Source: FACHB-T130 sp042747725
GTDB taxonomy: Bacteria; Cyanobacteriota; Cyanobacteriia; Cyanobacteriales; FACHB-T130
NCBI RefSeq assembly: GCF_042747725.1
Contig: NZ_JBHZGO010000003.1
Span: 1 to 64,000 of the forward strand
DNA: 64,000 nt
Direction: 5' to 3'
Position 1 is the stretch's first letter, and each line of letters starts with the position of its first letter. Made by a program: the position numbers and the translations under genes. Below are positions 41,767 through 50,846 of this stretch, piece after piece. The notes below the pieces were generated by a model, which ran no database searches, had not been told where the DNA came from, and saw nothing but the letters and a program-made list of their open reading frames with translations.

Positions 41767-42888
41767 ATGACAAACTTAACTAGCAATAATTATAAACCAA
41801 AAACAGAGATACCAAACTCTAGTAATCTTGAAGGTTTAGCACAGCAATGGGCTAAAAAGTATGTTGAGAACTTAGAGTTTGATTCAGAAGAGCGAGAGGA
41901 TACAAACGAGCTAAGCTTTGGCAAAATTATTTCTAAAGAAGGACGGGCGCAAACCGCCGAAAATTTAATGCATTCTCTGCGATTCGTCAGTGCCAAAGCC
42001 TGGAATAAAACTGAGGTGTTGCTTGCCAAAGAAGTTCAGCGAAATCGGATTGACCCTAAGTTAATTAATCCCTGGGAAGTTGCAGCCGATTCCTTTGGCA
42101 TCTATCAGAAGGCGTTAGAAGTCTATACTCAACAATCGGTATCGCGGCGTCTTGCAGTGATGGAAACGGCTTGCAATTCCCATCCGATTGATGAAAATGC
42201 CCTAGAAGTTTATACCGAACAGGTTGCCCCCAGTCAGCTATCTACAGTAATTGGTGCCGATATCGGAGCAATGCGGAAGAAATATACTTGTAACGATCCG
42301 AGAATAATTGGTTTTGTAAGTATGCAGTTCCATTACACCAGTCAGATGCTGCTAGAGACGCTTTCTCCTCAAGAGCGATCGCTAGTTAATGCTTACTTCA
42401 AAGTAATTGACGATCACCTCTATATGCCATTGCAACGCGCCTACGATGCAGCAGCTAAACATGATTATGATTCGCCAGCTTTGGCAGCAGTACAAAACCT
42501 ATTGCCAGTAAGTACAGAAATTGCCAATAAAATTGTCCAGCGAGTTATGGCACTATATCCCGCCTATCGCAGCTACACTGGCAATCTCAGTGACAGCACG
42601 GTTAAGACATCTAGCATCCGCGATGTAGAGATGTTCCAAGTTTATCTGTGGGTATGTGCCTTGGAAGGAAACATCAGCGCGATTCAAGAGGAGTTATTTC
42701 CCCTGTGCGTGATGCTGTACCCTACATTAAAGGTGAAGTGGGAACTGGTGCGGCAACTGCTCCACTTGTTGGGACAGGAAATTCGGACTCGCTTGAGTTC
42801 TACACAAGCGGATACTTTGCAGCCTTACTTCCGTGTGTTGTGGGAGATGTTTTCCCCATCTGTATTTGGTGATGCGGCGACAAGCTGA
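41767..42888 (+). CDS. Unknown cyanobacterial protein
   Basis: 373 residues, all-helical in appearance, no signal or membrane helix. I recognise no family. Visible features: an acidic N-terminal third (LEFDSEEREDTNELSF), a repeated stretch ALEVYTQQ…ALEVYTEQ 35 residues apart, a middle with two CxxC-free helices, and a C-terminal WVCALEGNISAIQEELFPLC then RQLLHLLGQEIRTRLSS. A phycobilisome- or regulatory-type helical protein is possible, but nothing in the sequence decides it. It is preceded by nearly 1 kb of non-coding DNA and followed 118 bp later by crtQ, so a link to carotenoids is only positional. Confidence 0.6.
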   Translation: MTNLTSNNYKPKTEIPNSSNLEGLAQQWAKKYVENLEFDSEEREDTNELSFGKIISKEGRAQTAENLMHSLRFVSAKAWNKTEVLLAKEVQRNRIDPKLINPWEVAADSFGIYQKALEVYTQQSVSRRLAVMETACNSHPIDENALEVYTEQVAPSQLSTVIGADIGAMRKKYTCNDPRIIGFVSMQFHYTSQMLLETLSPQERSLVNAYFKVIDDHLYMPLQRAYDAAAKHDYDSPALAAVQNLLPVSTEIANKIVQRVMALYPAYRSYTGNLSDSTVKTSSIRDVEMFQVYLWVCALEGNISAIQEELFPLCVMLYPTLKVKWELVRQLLHLLGQEIRTRLSSTQADTLQPYFRVLWEMFSPSVFGDAATS

Positions 42889-43006
42889 AAAGCAGAGGGA
42901 GTTATCAATTAGCCATCCTTCAATTAGCCAGTCTTCCATTAAAAAATCGGTAATCTTCTCCTGTCACCTGTTAAACTTTGTAAAGAAATTGACAAGGACA
43001 GATGGC

Positions 43007-44476
43007 ATGAGGGTTGCAATCGTCGGGGCAGGATTGGCTGGAATGGCAGCGGCAGTCGATTTAGTCGATGCCGGTTGCGAAGTCGAAATCTTTGAATCTC
43101 GTCCGTTTGTGGGGGGTAAAGTCGGCAGTTGGGTGGATGCCGATGGCAATCACGTTGAGATGGGGTTGCACGTCTTTTTTGGGAACTACTACCAGCTATT
43201 TGAATTGATGAAGAAGGTGGGGGCAGATGAAAATTTGCGCCTGAAAGAACATATCCACACCTTTATCAATCAAGGAGGCGTCACGGGTGCCTTGGATTTT
43301 CGCTTCATCACAGGTGCGCCTTTCAATGGATTGAAAGCATTTTTCACAACATCGCAGCTATCGTTGCAGGATAAAGTACAGAATGCGATCGCACTTGGTA
43401 GCAGTACCATCGTGCGCGGCTTGGTAGACTTCGAGGGTTCGATGAAAACAATTCGCGCTCTCGATAAAATTAGCTTTGCCGATTGGTTTCGCAGTCACGG
43501 TGGCAGTAATGGCAGCATCAAGCGGATGTGGAACCCAATTGCTTATGCACTCGGATTTATTGATTGCGAAAATATTTCCGCTCGTTGTATGCTAACCATC
43601 TTTCAGATGTTTGCCGCCAGAACCGAGGCGTCGGTACTGCGAATGCTGGAAGGTTCTCCTTACGAGTACCTGCACAAGCCGATTATTGAATACATAGAAG
43701 CACGAGGCGCGAAAATTCATACTCGTCGCCGGGTACGAGAAATTCAATATACCGGCGAAGGCAATGAGACGCAAGTGACTGGCTTACTGATTGCTAAAGG
43801 AGAAACTGAAGAAACCATCACCGCAGATGCTTATGTCTGCGCCTGCGACGTGCCAGGAATTCAGCGCGTTTTGCCGCAAGCGTGGCGTCAATGGTCGGAA
43901 TTTGACAATATTTATAAGCTGGATACAGTGCCAGTGGCGACAGTGCAGCTGCGGTTTGATGGCTGGGTGACTGAGTTGTACGATGCCGAAGAAAGACACC
44001 AAGTGCATCATGCTGCCGGAATTGATAATCTGCTTTATACAGCAGATGCCGACTTTTCCTGCTTTGCAGATTTAGCTTTAACAAGTCCCTCTGATTATTA
44101 CCGCGAGGGACAAGGTTCGCTGTTGCAGCTAGTGCTGACGCCGGGAGATCCGTTTATCAAGGAAAGTAACGAAGCGATCGCTCAACACGTCCTCAAGCAG
44201 GTGCATGAGCTATTCCCTTCCTCCCGCGAGTTGAACATGACCTGGTACAGTGTGGTGAAGCTGGCTCAGTCTCTCTACCGCGAAGCCCCTGGCATGGACC
44301 CCTATCGTCCTCCTCAGAAGACGCCGATTGCAAATTTCTTCCTTGCGGGTAGCTATACTCAGCAAGATTACATCGATAGTATGGAAGGGGCAACTCTGTC
44401 TGGGCGTCAGGCGGCGAAGGCGATTTTAGAAAATGTGCAAGAAATAAAGGGTAAGAGTCAGTTGTCGGCAGTTTAG
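43007..44476 (+). CDS. crtQ: Zeta-carotene desaturase, CrtQ type
   Basis: 489 residues from the ATG at 43007; the frame opens 58 codons earlier, but that leader is not native. FAD-binding motif RVAIVGAGLAGMAAAVDLVD at the very start, then FESRPFVGGKVGSWVDADG and HVEMGLHVFFGNYYQLFELM, which are specific to plant/cyanobacterial ZDS. The end (SYTQQDYIDSMEGATLSGRQ) is the conserved C-terminal motif. It converts zeta-carotene to lycopene precursors on the membrane after CrtP. The SRPBCC gene 50 bp downstream is its common cyanobacterial neighbour and is likely co-transcribed. Confidence 0.95.
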   Translation: MRVAIVGAGLAGMAAAVDLVDAGCEVEIFESRPFVGGKVGSWVDADGNHVEMGLHVFFGNYYQLFELMKKVGADENLRLKEHIHTFINQGGVTGALDFRFITGAPFNGLKAFFTTSQLSLQDKVQNAIALGSSTIVRGLVDFEGSMKTIRALDKISFADWFRSHGGSNGSIKRMWNPIAYALGFIDCENISARCMLTIFQMFAARTEASVLRMLEGSPYEYLHKPIIEYIEARGAKIHTRRRVREIQYTGEGNETQVTGLLIAKGETEETITADAYVCACDVPGIQRVLPQAWRQWSEFDNIYKLDTVPVATVQLRFDGWVTELYDAEERHQVHHAAGIDNLLYTADADFSCFADLALTSPSDYYREGQGSLLQLVLTPGDPFIKESNEAIAQHVLKQVHELFPSSRELNMTWYSVVKLAQSLYREAPGMDPYRPPQKTPIANFFLAGSYTQQDYIDSMEGATLSGRQAAKAILENVQEIKGKSQLSAV

Positions 44477-44526
44477 AGGAAGAAACCGCAAAGACGCCGC
44501 ATAGTGCGAAGGAAGAAAAGAAGTAA

Positions 44527-44973
44527 ATGGCTGATTGGCTAGAGCATAGCGTGCAGGTAGAGGTGCCGGTTCCCATTGACGAGGTGTGGAACCTCTGGTC
44601 CGATCTGGAGCAAATGCCTCGGTGGATGAAGTGGATTGACTCGGTTACAGTTCTGGATAATGACCCACAATTATCCCGCTGGAAACTCGCTACAGGCGGC
44701 TTAGAATTTACCTGGCTTGCTCGTATCCTGAAAAAAGTGCCCAACCAGATTATCCAATGGGAATCGGTTGGTGGATTGCCAAATCGGGGTGCGATTCGCT
44801 TTTATGACCGACACGGCAGTAGCATTGTTAAACTAACGGTGGCTTACGGCATTCCCGGTTGGTTGGGCAGATTAATGGATAATCTTTTTCTGGGGCGCGT
44901 TGTCGAATCCACTATCCAAGCCGATTTGGATCGGTTTCGAGAATACGCCATTAACTCTCAAGCTAAATCTTAA
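44527..44973 (+). CDS. SRPBCC-family (cyclase/COQ10-like) lipid-binding protein
   Basis: 148 residues: a START-like helix-grip fold (HSVQVEVPVPIDEVWNLWSD, EQMPRWMKWIDSVTVLDNDP, then ILKKVPNQIIQWESVGGLPN). The DVW.LWSDLEQMP.W motif is typical of the polyketide-cyclase/COQ10 subgroup. These bind hydrophobic ligands. The gene follows crtQ with 50 bp, an order common in cyanobacteria, so an isoprenoid or carotenoid handling role is a reasonable inference. Its stop overlaps the convergent gene's stop by 4 bp. Confidence 0.85.
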   Translation: MADWLEHSVQVEVPVPIDEVWNLWSDLEQMPRWMKWIDSVTVLDNDPQLSRWKLATGGLEFTWLARILKKVPNQIIQWESVGGLPNRGAIRFYDRHGSSIVKLTVAYGIPGWLGRLMDNLFLGRVVESTIQADLDRFREYAINSQAKS

Positions 44974-45908
44974 TTGGGTAGCTCAAGTAGCTTTATAGGG
45001 TTCCAAAAATTACCATAATCTGCGATAGTTACACTCTCCCATTCTTTTCGCTCAACAGAACCGCGAAACTGGATGTAACCGCACTCGTACTGGTAAGTCA
45101 CTTCATCTTCATTATCCCAGGTATTTGGAACTACCTTGCCTCGAACAGATTCCGGGAAAAGTTTATTTATCCATGTCCAAGCTGTCTGATTATTCATTAG
45201 TTTATTATCGTCTTTTGGATAAATAATTGCTGCGTAAGGTGGTTTTGAGTCTGAGGAAAAATTCAGAAATACATCAATATCAGCTAGTTCAGAAATGAGC
45301 TTGACAAAATTCATTTCTTCGCCTTTCGGATGCAAGCGATGGTAATAATATGCCAAATGCCAAGAGGCGAGGCGTACTATTTCCGGCTCGTTGTGATTTC
45401 CTAAGTCCATTAAAATATGTTCAAGCGCTTCGATTTTCCGCTCCCTGTCTGTCGCCGCCAATACAGCGATGTCAAATCTACCTATTTTTATTAGATGTTG
45501 AATGTGGGAGGGATTGTTGGAAAGCAGTTCGTGAGCTTGAAAATCAATACTCACACCGAAATATTTTAGTTTTAATTTTGGCTTTGAAGATTTGCGATTT
45601 TCTAAAATATCCAATATCCATTGGCAAACATCAATCTGCGTTTCATAGGATTGCTGAATATTTTTAAAATCGAAACAGATAGGATCAAAAAACGGTCCAG
45701 CAATTCCAGGACGTTCAATTTCTTTGTCTTTAATTAATTGCATCATTTCATTGATTGGCGGCATATCTGGATCGCCATACTGATAAAATTCACCAATTTT
45801 CTGTGCAGCACAGGCTCGAACTGAAGGGTGAGGATGATCCAGAGCAGCGAGTAAATTTAATTGAGCTTCTTTCCAAATATAACCATAAAAAAAAAGCGGA
45901 TTTGGCAA
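44970..45908 (-). CDS. HEAT-like repeat protein, hypothetical
   Basis: 312 residues, soluble. N-terminal helices look HEAT-like (LLAALDHPHPSVRACAAQKI, GEFYQYGDPDMPPINEMMQL), a middle part has further helical pairs (LEHILMDLGNHNEPEIVRLA), and the end is beta/aromatic (ECGYIQFRGSVERKEWESVT). I recognise no named family. It overlaps the next upstream gene (45857-46333) by 52 bp in another frame, and a run of nine A (T on the coding strand, 45887-45895) lies in the overlap. It is possible that the two frames are one protein joined by slippage or a sequencing error. Confidence 0.55.
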   Translation of the reverse strand: MPNPLFFYGYIWKEAQLNLLAALDHPHPSVRACAAQKIGEFYQYGDPDMPPINEMMQLIKDKEIERPGIAGPFFDPICFDFKNIQQSYETQIDVCQWILDILENRKSSKPKLKLKYFGVSIDFQAHELLSNNPSHIQHLIKIGRFDIAVLAATDRERKIEALEHILMDLGNHNEPEIVRLASWHLAYYYHRLHPKGEEMNFVKLISELADIDVFLNFSSDSKPPYAAIIYPKDDNKLMNNQTAWTWINKLFPESVRGKVVPNTWDNEDEVTYQYECGYIQFRGSVERKEWESVTIADYGNFWNPIKLLELPN

Positions 45909-46333
45909 GTTAGAATTGTTTCTACACTTAGGGATTCACACTGTTTATTCTCTGCCAAATTGTTTAGCCATTGGAGAATTAATTCCAGATAATCTTCATA
46001 TCTGATAAGGCGCTGAGCGTAGTAACAAAACTCTTCAACTAATCCAGGTGTTTGATTTTCTTGGTAAGCGATCGCACTTAAAATTGGTGCGATGCGTTGC
46101 GCGGAGGATTCAGGTACAAAGTTATTTTGGCGGTATTTCTGTAAATTTTCTGAGCAAATATCTTTAACAATTCTCTCAACCGCTAATTCTCTAATCTTCT
46201 CGTTCTGATGACCAATAAATTCAGTGAATCTTGCGAAAGTTATGTTCCATTCCTCAAGAGTAAATAGTTCATCCAGAGGAATATTTCTAAGTTCCTCTTG
46301 AATACTTTCAATGTTAAGTTGTTCTTGATTCAT
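45857..46333 (-). CDS. HEAT-like helical protein, hypothetical
   Basis: 158 residues, helical: ELRNIPLDELFTLEEWNITF, ARFTEFIGHQNEKIRELAVE and LVEEFCYYAQRLIRYEDYLE. The last residues (CQIRFFFMVIFGKKLN) are read through a T9 tract and look unnatural; in the other frame the same DNA gives FFYGYIWKEAQLNLL of the downstream gene. The pair may be a two-gene operon with a 52-bp overlap or one split gene. No family recognised. Confidence 0.5.
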   Translation of the reverse strand: MNQEQLNIESIQEELRNIPLDELFTLEEWNITFARFTEFIGHQNEKIRELAVERIVKDICSENLQKYRQNNFVPESSAQRIAPILSAIAYQENQTPGLVEEFCYYAQRLIRYEDYLELILQWLNNLAENKQCESLSVETILTCQIRFFFMVIFGKKLN

Positions 46334-46451
46334 CAGATCCTTTTACTATTGGTTTTCATATCATTTTTCGATGAGAACCGATCCGATACCCCCTAACCCC
46401 TCTTAAAAAGGGGGATCTCTAATATCTGAATTTCAATTTGCGGATAAATAG

Positions 46452-48104
46452 CTAACGAACTGGTACGAAGCTATTACCTAAAAGTATCAAACCGCCAAAT
46501 AAGCACATCAAATATACGCCTAACAACAACAGTCTGGTTCCCCAACTGGAATGGGATTCCCGACAGCGTTGGGCAATATCTTTGACCATTCTATACTTCT
46601 GAGCAAACGGTAGGGAACCGTAACCAGACTTTTTGAGCGTCTGGAAAATAGCTATCAGTACGCTATCAGCATCGTCAGTTGATTGAGGTAGTTCTCGCCG
46701 CAGTATCTTCAGAATCTTGGCACTGCGAAAGCTAGCAGGGATGCTAAACGCAATCAAAAATCCGAGGAAAAGAAAAATCCCAGTCCCTGGACTCATGCCG
46801 ATAAAAACTAGCAATCCGACTGCGAAAAGTTTGAACAAAACATCGGTGTAGGGATGGCGGGAAAATATTAATAAATCTAGGATGCGTCCTCCATCTAAGG
46901 GCAAGATAGGGAGTAAATTGAAGTAGTTAATAATTACTAGAAAGCTGATTACCTCTTGCAAACCTAAGGAACGCTGGAGAGAATCGGGAATTGCCAGCGC
47001 GATCGCAACTCCTAAGATTATCCCCGGAACCGGACCCGCCAGCAAAACCAGAAATTTTTCCCGAATCGTAGCATTTTCTTTGCGTCCGGAAGCCGCAGCA
47101 CCAAATAAGGGCAAGAAGAAAATCGACGTATCTTTATAGCCGCACCCTCTCATCGTCAAAAAGTGCCCCAGTTCGTGCAAAAACAGGACGCCGATGAGAA
47201 TCAGCAGTGTCTCCAAGTCGAAAAACGGCGTGAAGGAGATGGCAAACACGACCAAACTGCCAAGCAACAACCAAGACTTTATCCCCTTTCTGGCGCGTCC
47301 CCGTTCGATTCGTTCCATCCGGCGGAATCCCTCAACTTCCACCGCCGGAGGAATCTCCACATATCGATAGGGTTCTGTTTTTGCCTTTTGCGTCCACTTT
47401 TTGACGAGAGTTATATACTTGCTGTTATCTTTCCCCATCTTGATAGCTGTTTTCATCGCAGTACCGAGATTGAGTTCTAGCAGTTCTGTTCCTTTAATCG
47501 GTGACAGCTGCCCTGATTTCACCAAGCTGTCTATGTAGGTGACATGATGCGATCGCAATGTCTCAATAAACGCCTTTGATGACATGGCGAGGGGCATTTT
47601 TGTAAGCGCCAAATGCTCAAGCTTGTCTTGATGGACTTGCCACTGTTCCTGGGTTTCCACCGCGTAAGGATCTTGGAGAATGGTATTGGGTATTTTCCCA
47701 ATCACGCCGTAAGCCTGTCCATTCATCGTGTGTAACAGGACACCATCCTCAAAAAAAGTAAAGAACTCAATCGTAAACAGCCTCACCGATTCCGGCAGGC
47801 TACGAATGTTTACATTGGCGAATGTTTTAAATGCCTCGTTGTATAGCACCATCCCCCAGCTTTTCGAGGCATCCAGGTAAATGTCATTAAAGCTGAAATA
47901 GGAACAGAACTGAAACCCTAGCTTTTCAAGTTCTGGCAATGGAATCTCAAATAAATCTTTGATATAAGCAGGGATTTCCTCGCCGCTCCGAATTTCGTAT
48001 TCGATATACTGTAGAGTCAAGCCTAAAAGTCGCTGAAAAAAAATCAAGTAGGGTGCCACTACTAGCAACCCATAGACTGCTAATCCGTAAAGCAAATATT
48101 CCAT
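46452..48104 (-). CDS. Site-2 protease family (M50) membrane metalloprotease
   Basis: 550 residues. The zinc motif HELGH is in LIGVLFLHELGHFLTMRGCG (about residue 315) and the second motif LPLDGG in NYFNLLPILPLDGGRILDLL (about 405); both lie between hydrophobic helices. Three further helices follow. The N-terminal 280 residues are mainly soluble and unlike other M50 types, so this is a cyanobacterial long form. S2P enzymes cut membrane proteins inside the bilayer, often releasing regulators; the target is not known. Standing alone, 28 bp from the ferredoxin-like gene. Confidence 0.9.
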   Translation of the reverse strand: MEYLLYGLAVYGLLVVAPYLIFFQRLLGLTLQYIEYEIRSGEEIPAYIKDLFEIPLPELEKLGFQFCSYFSFNDIYLDASKSWGMVLYNEAFKTFANVNIRSLPESVRLFTIEFFTFFEDGVLLHTMNGQAYGVIGKIPNTILQDPYAVETQEQWQVHQDKLEHLALTKMPLAMSSKAFIETLRSHHVTYIDSLVKSGQLSPIKGTELLELNLGTAMKTAIKMGKDNSKYITLVKKWTQKAKTEPYRYVEIPPAVEVEGFRRMERIERGRARKGIKSWLLLGSLVVFAISFTPFFDLETLLILIGVLFLHELGHFLTMRGCGYKDTSIFFLPLFGAAASGRKENATIREKFLVLLAGPVPGIILGVAIALAIPDSLQRSLGLQEVISFLVIINYFNLLPILPLDGGRILDLLIFSRHPYTDVLFKLFAVGLLVFIGMSPGTGIFLFLGFLIAFSIPASFRSAKILKILRRELPQSTDDADSVLIAIFQTLKKSGYGSLPFAQKYRMVKDIAQRCRESHSSWGTRLLLLGVYLMCLFGGLILLGNSFVPVR

Positions 48105-48131
48105 TAACGGCTCAACCCTGTGTGTAGTTTG

Positions 48132-48371
48132 CTACCAGGCGGGGTCAACGTAGAGATTGATAGTTAACTGTTCGCACCCTGCCGGTACTGCTGTGATACA
48201 AGCACAGATAGTATGTCCGTCCCCTACCTCCACTTCGCAGGCGTGACACGAACCCATTAGGCAGCCAGTGGGAATGAACACCCCAGCCCGTTCTGCTACC
48301 TGTAATAACGCTTCTCCTACCTCAGCGTCAACCGCAATGTCGTCAGGTAAAAAAAGTACACTTACGCTCAT
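48132..48371 (-). CDS. 2Fe-2S ferredoxin (plant type)
   Basis: 79 residues from the ATG at 48371; the frame is open further but runs into heptamer repeats. The Cys pattern TGCLMGSCHACEVEVGDGHT then CACITAVPAGCEQL gives Cx4Cx2C and a fourth Cys, the plant-type [2Fe-2S] arrangement. It is shorter than photosynthetic PetF (97 residues) and lacks the N-terminal strand of PetF, so it is one of the small accessory ferredoxins. Read in the same direction as cobQ, 73 bp away across a repeat. Confidence 0.88.
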   Translation of the reverse strand: MSVSVLFLPDDIAVDAEVGEALLQVAERAGVFIPTGCLMGSCHACEVEVGDGHTICACITAVPAGCEQLTINLYVDPAW

Positions 48372-48443
48372 CAGTAGTTGGTAATAGGTAATTGGTAATG
48401 GGTAATTGGTAATTGGTAAAAAGCAATTACCAATTACCAATTT
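48372..48443. repeat. Heptamer repeat TAATTGG/CCAATTA, inverted
   Basis: Several direct TAATTGG heptamers followed by CCAATTACCAATTACCAATT in the other sense, forming a hairpin between cobQ and the ferredoxin gene; it may serve as the cobQ terminator. Confidence 0.7.
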
Positions 48444-48444
48444 T

Positions 48445-49950
48445 TTAAGACAAAACAGGGTTTAAATCTAGGTGAGCTTCCACCGTATCTGCCAGCGAAT
48501 CCAAAATTGCTTCTCGGTGTTCGCGGTAGTTGGCGACGCCTGTGGGGAGAGATGGAAGTCCCCGTTGCTGCCGTAGGTGATTTAACCAGGATCTTCGCCA
48601 AGGACCATTATCAAAAAGACCGTGGAGATAAGTGCCCACAACTGATTGAGTGCCATCGACAATCCCCAAAGTGGGATCGTCAAACAGCGTTTTGTAGGAG
48701 TATTGCCTCGGTGCCTGCCCGGATGCCCCCATTCCTTCCTCTGAATCCAACAGCCGCGTGCGCCCCTGATGGATTTCATAACCGGCGACAGGTAAACCAG
48801 CTTGAGGATAGTTAGAAGTTACGAGTCGCTGGCGGGCGATTTTTTGGGCGGTAATCACGGTTTTTACGGGTAACAGTTCCAGACCTTTGTAACGTCCCGT
48901 TTCGCCTTCAATTCCTTCGGGATCGGCTAAAAATTTGCCCAGCATCTGGAACCCGCCGCAAATCCCCAGAATGGTGCCACCTGCTGCCGCGTAGTTTTGA
49001 ATTGCCTGCGCCATGCCGGTTTTTTGCAGCAGTAATAAATCAGCGATGGTGGTTTTGGAACCCGGAATAATCACGGCATCCGGATGTCCCAAGGGTTCTC
49101 TGGGGCTAATGTATTTCACCGTAACGCTGGATTCTGCTTCCAGAGGATCGAAGTCGGTGAAGTTAGAAATTCGGGGAAGGCGGATGATGGCAATGGTGAG
49201 ATCGCTGTGAGACTTGGTAGTGCGACGCTCAAACAAATCTAGGGAATCTTCAGCGGGCAAAGCTTGATCGATCCAGGGAATGACACCCGCTACGGGAATG
49301 CCGGTGCGTTGTTCTAACCAGGTGATGCCGGAGTCTAAGAGCGATCGCTGTCCTCGGAATTTATTAATTACAATACCCTTGATCAGCGCCCGTTCTTCCT
49401 TCTCCAGCAACTCCAGAGTACCCACCACATGAGCAAAAGCGCCCCCCCGGTCAATATCCACTACCAGCAGAGTTGAAGCATTTAAATGCTTCGCTACCCG
49501 CATATTCGCCATGTCGCGGTGCTTGAGGTTAATCTCCGCTGGGCTACCAGCTCCCTCACATACAAGTAAATCAAATTCTTCGGAGAGACGTTGCAGCGAT
49601 TCTTCAATTGCCTGCCAACCTATGTCAAAATACTGCTCGTAGTACTCCGCAGCACCCACTTGCCCGACGGATCTGCCTTTGATAATCACCTGGGAAGTCA
49701 TGTCCCCTTGGGGTTTGAGTAAAATTGGGTTCATCTCCACCCAGGGCGTTACTCCCGCAGCCCAAGCTTGCACTGCCTGGGCATAACCAATTTCTCCTCC
49801 AGTGGGCGTCACGTAAGAATTCAGCGCCATATTCTGCGCTTTAAAGGGAGCCACTCGCCAGCCGCGCCGAGATAGAATCCGGCAAAGTGCAGCGGTGAGT
49901 AGAGATTTTCCTGCGTGGGATGTGGTTCCCACGACCATAATCGCTTTCAT
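48445..49950 (-). CDS. cobQ: Cobyric acid synthase
   Basis: 501 residues from the ATG at 49950; the frame runs 47 codons further upstream through Pro/Leu-rich repeat-derived sequence, which I exclude. ATP-binding N-terminus: KAIMVVGTTSHAGKSLLTAA. The middle has LLVCEGAGSPAEINLKHRDM. The glutamine amidotransferase Cys is in AGGTILGICGGFQMLGKFLA and the His near the end in GTYLHGLFDNG. Amidates the side chains of adenosyl-cobyrinic acid a,c-diamide. Not clustered with the CbiG-CobJ gene at 17-19 kb. Confidence 0.95.
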   Translation of the reverse strand: MKAIMVVGTTSHAGKSLLTAALCRILSRRGWRVAPFKAQNMALNSYVTPTGGEIGYAQAVQAWAAGVTPWVEMNPILLKPQGDMTSQVIIKGRSVGQVGAAEYYEQYFDIGWQAIEESLQRLSEEFDLLVCEGAGSPAEINLKHRDMANMRVAKHLNASTLLVVDIDRGGAFAHVVGTLELLEKEERALIKGIVINKFRGQRSLLDSGITWLEQRTGIPVAGVIPWIDQALPAEDSLDLFERRTTKSHSDLTIAIIRLPRISNFTDFDPLEAESSVTVKYISPREPLGHPDAVIIPGSKTTIADLLLLQKTGMAQAIQNYAAAGGTILGICGGFQMLGKFLADPEGIEGETGRYKGLELLPVKTVITAQKIARQRLVTSNYPQAGLPVAGYEIHQGRTRLLDSEEGMGASGQAPRQYSYKTLFDDPTLGIVDGTQSVVGTYLHGLFDNGPWRRSWLNHLRQQRGLPSLPTGVANYREHREAILDSLADTVEAHLDLNPVLS

Positions 49951-50086
49951 TTTAATAGTTAGGGGATATAGGGAAGAGGAGGGAGCAGGCAAGTCGGGAA
50001 GCAGGGGAACAGGGGGGCAAGGAAGAGGGGGGAGCAGGCAAGCCGGGAACAGGAGATGAACAGGGGGCAGGGGAAAATTCTTACTC

Positions 50087-50192
50087 AGCACTCAGTTCTC
50101 AGCACTCAGTCCTCAGCCCTCAGTCCTCAGCACTCAGTCCTCAGCACTCAGTCCTCAGCCCTCAGTCCTCAGTCCTCAGCCCTCAGCCCTCA
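50087..50192. repeat. Heptamer repeat array CTCAGTC/CTCAGCA
   Basis: About fourteen consecutive heptamers of the type TCAGTCC / TCAGCAC / TCAGCCC, the same family as at 14481-15118. It lies between cobQ and the Npun_F0494-type gene. Confidence 0.85.
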
Positions 50193-50597
50193 GAACAACC
50201 GGAACCAACGATTTAAGGCATTATAGAAGCGATCGCCAAGAGAGGGGGGAGGCCACGAACCACCCTGAAGTTCCCATTTTTCTACCAATTGGCGTCCCAA
50301 GGGTGTGAGGCGAAAACTATCGGTGATTCCTTGACCATCCACTTCTCGCCGCAGGATGCCTACCTGAATCAGCCACAACAGGGAACTTTCTGCACCTAGT
50401 TCCCGCAAAGGCTGGCGGGTGTACTGGTGTTGGACGCCTGAAGAACTAGCGATCGCTTGCAGGGGAACGCTCGTTGAGCGCATCGCCGCAAACAAAGGGA
50501 GGAGGAAGGGCGAACAGCGCATCGCCCGTTCGGCACGGGATACACTGCCAGGGGAATATTGAATCGACTGGGAGTTTTTTGCCTCAACAGAATTCAT
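50190..50597 (-). CDS. Npun_F0494-family protein
   Basis: 135 residues. The sequence (RAERAMRCSPFLLPLFAAMR, QHQYTRQPLRELGAESSLLW, LIQVGILRREVDGQGITDSF) matches the cyanobacteria-specific family I know as Npun_F0494, a small winged-helix-like protein of unknown function. The stop codon lies at the edge of the heptamer array. It is next to cobQ on the same strand but separated by the repeat. Confidence 0.75.
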   Translation of the reverse strand: MNSVEAKNSQSIQYSPGSVSRAERAMRCSPFLLPLFAAMRSTSVPLQAIASSSGVQHQYTRQPLRELGAESSLLWLIQVGILRREVDGQGITDSFRLTPLGRQLVEKWELQGGSWPPPSLGDRFYNALNRWFRLF

Positions 50598-50846
50598 CTC
50601 TTATCTCTAATGCCAGGAAACAGCAGAGGATTAACAATTGCCATCTAGTCAATTTCGGTTATTCATTAACCGATTTTTATCGTTCGCACCCACAAACTCT
50701 ATGGTTGTAGCTGCAGACGCTCTCCGGCGCGTCTCGATAGGAGACCTACTGCCGTCATCCACCTTAGCTTAGCCCAAGCGCAATTTTAAAATATTGTAAA
50801 ATTTGATTTTCACCAAACAATCATAACTGAGCAGGAAATAGAATTT

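Noticed and set aside
42833..43006. 58-residue N-terminal extension of CrtQ
   Set aside because: Overlaps the upstream gene and does not fit the family; the FAD motif begins directly at the Met at 43007.
48372..48440. N-terminal extension of the ferredoxin
   Set aside because: It encodes heptamer repeats (NYPLPITYYQ); the ferredoxin starts at 48371.
49951..50091. 47-residue N-terminal extension of CobQ
   Set aside because: Pro/Leu-rich sequence from G/A-rich repeats; CobQ starts MKAIMVVG.
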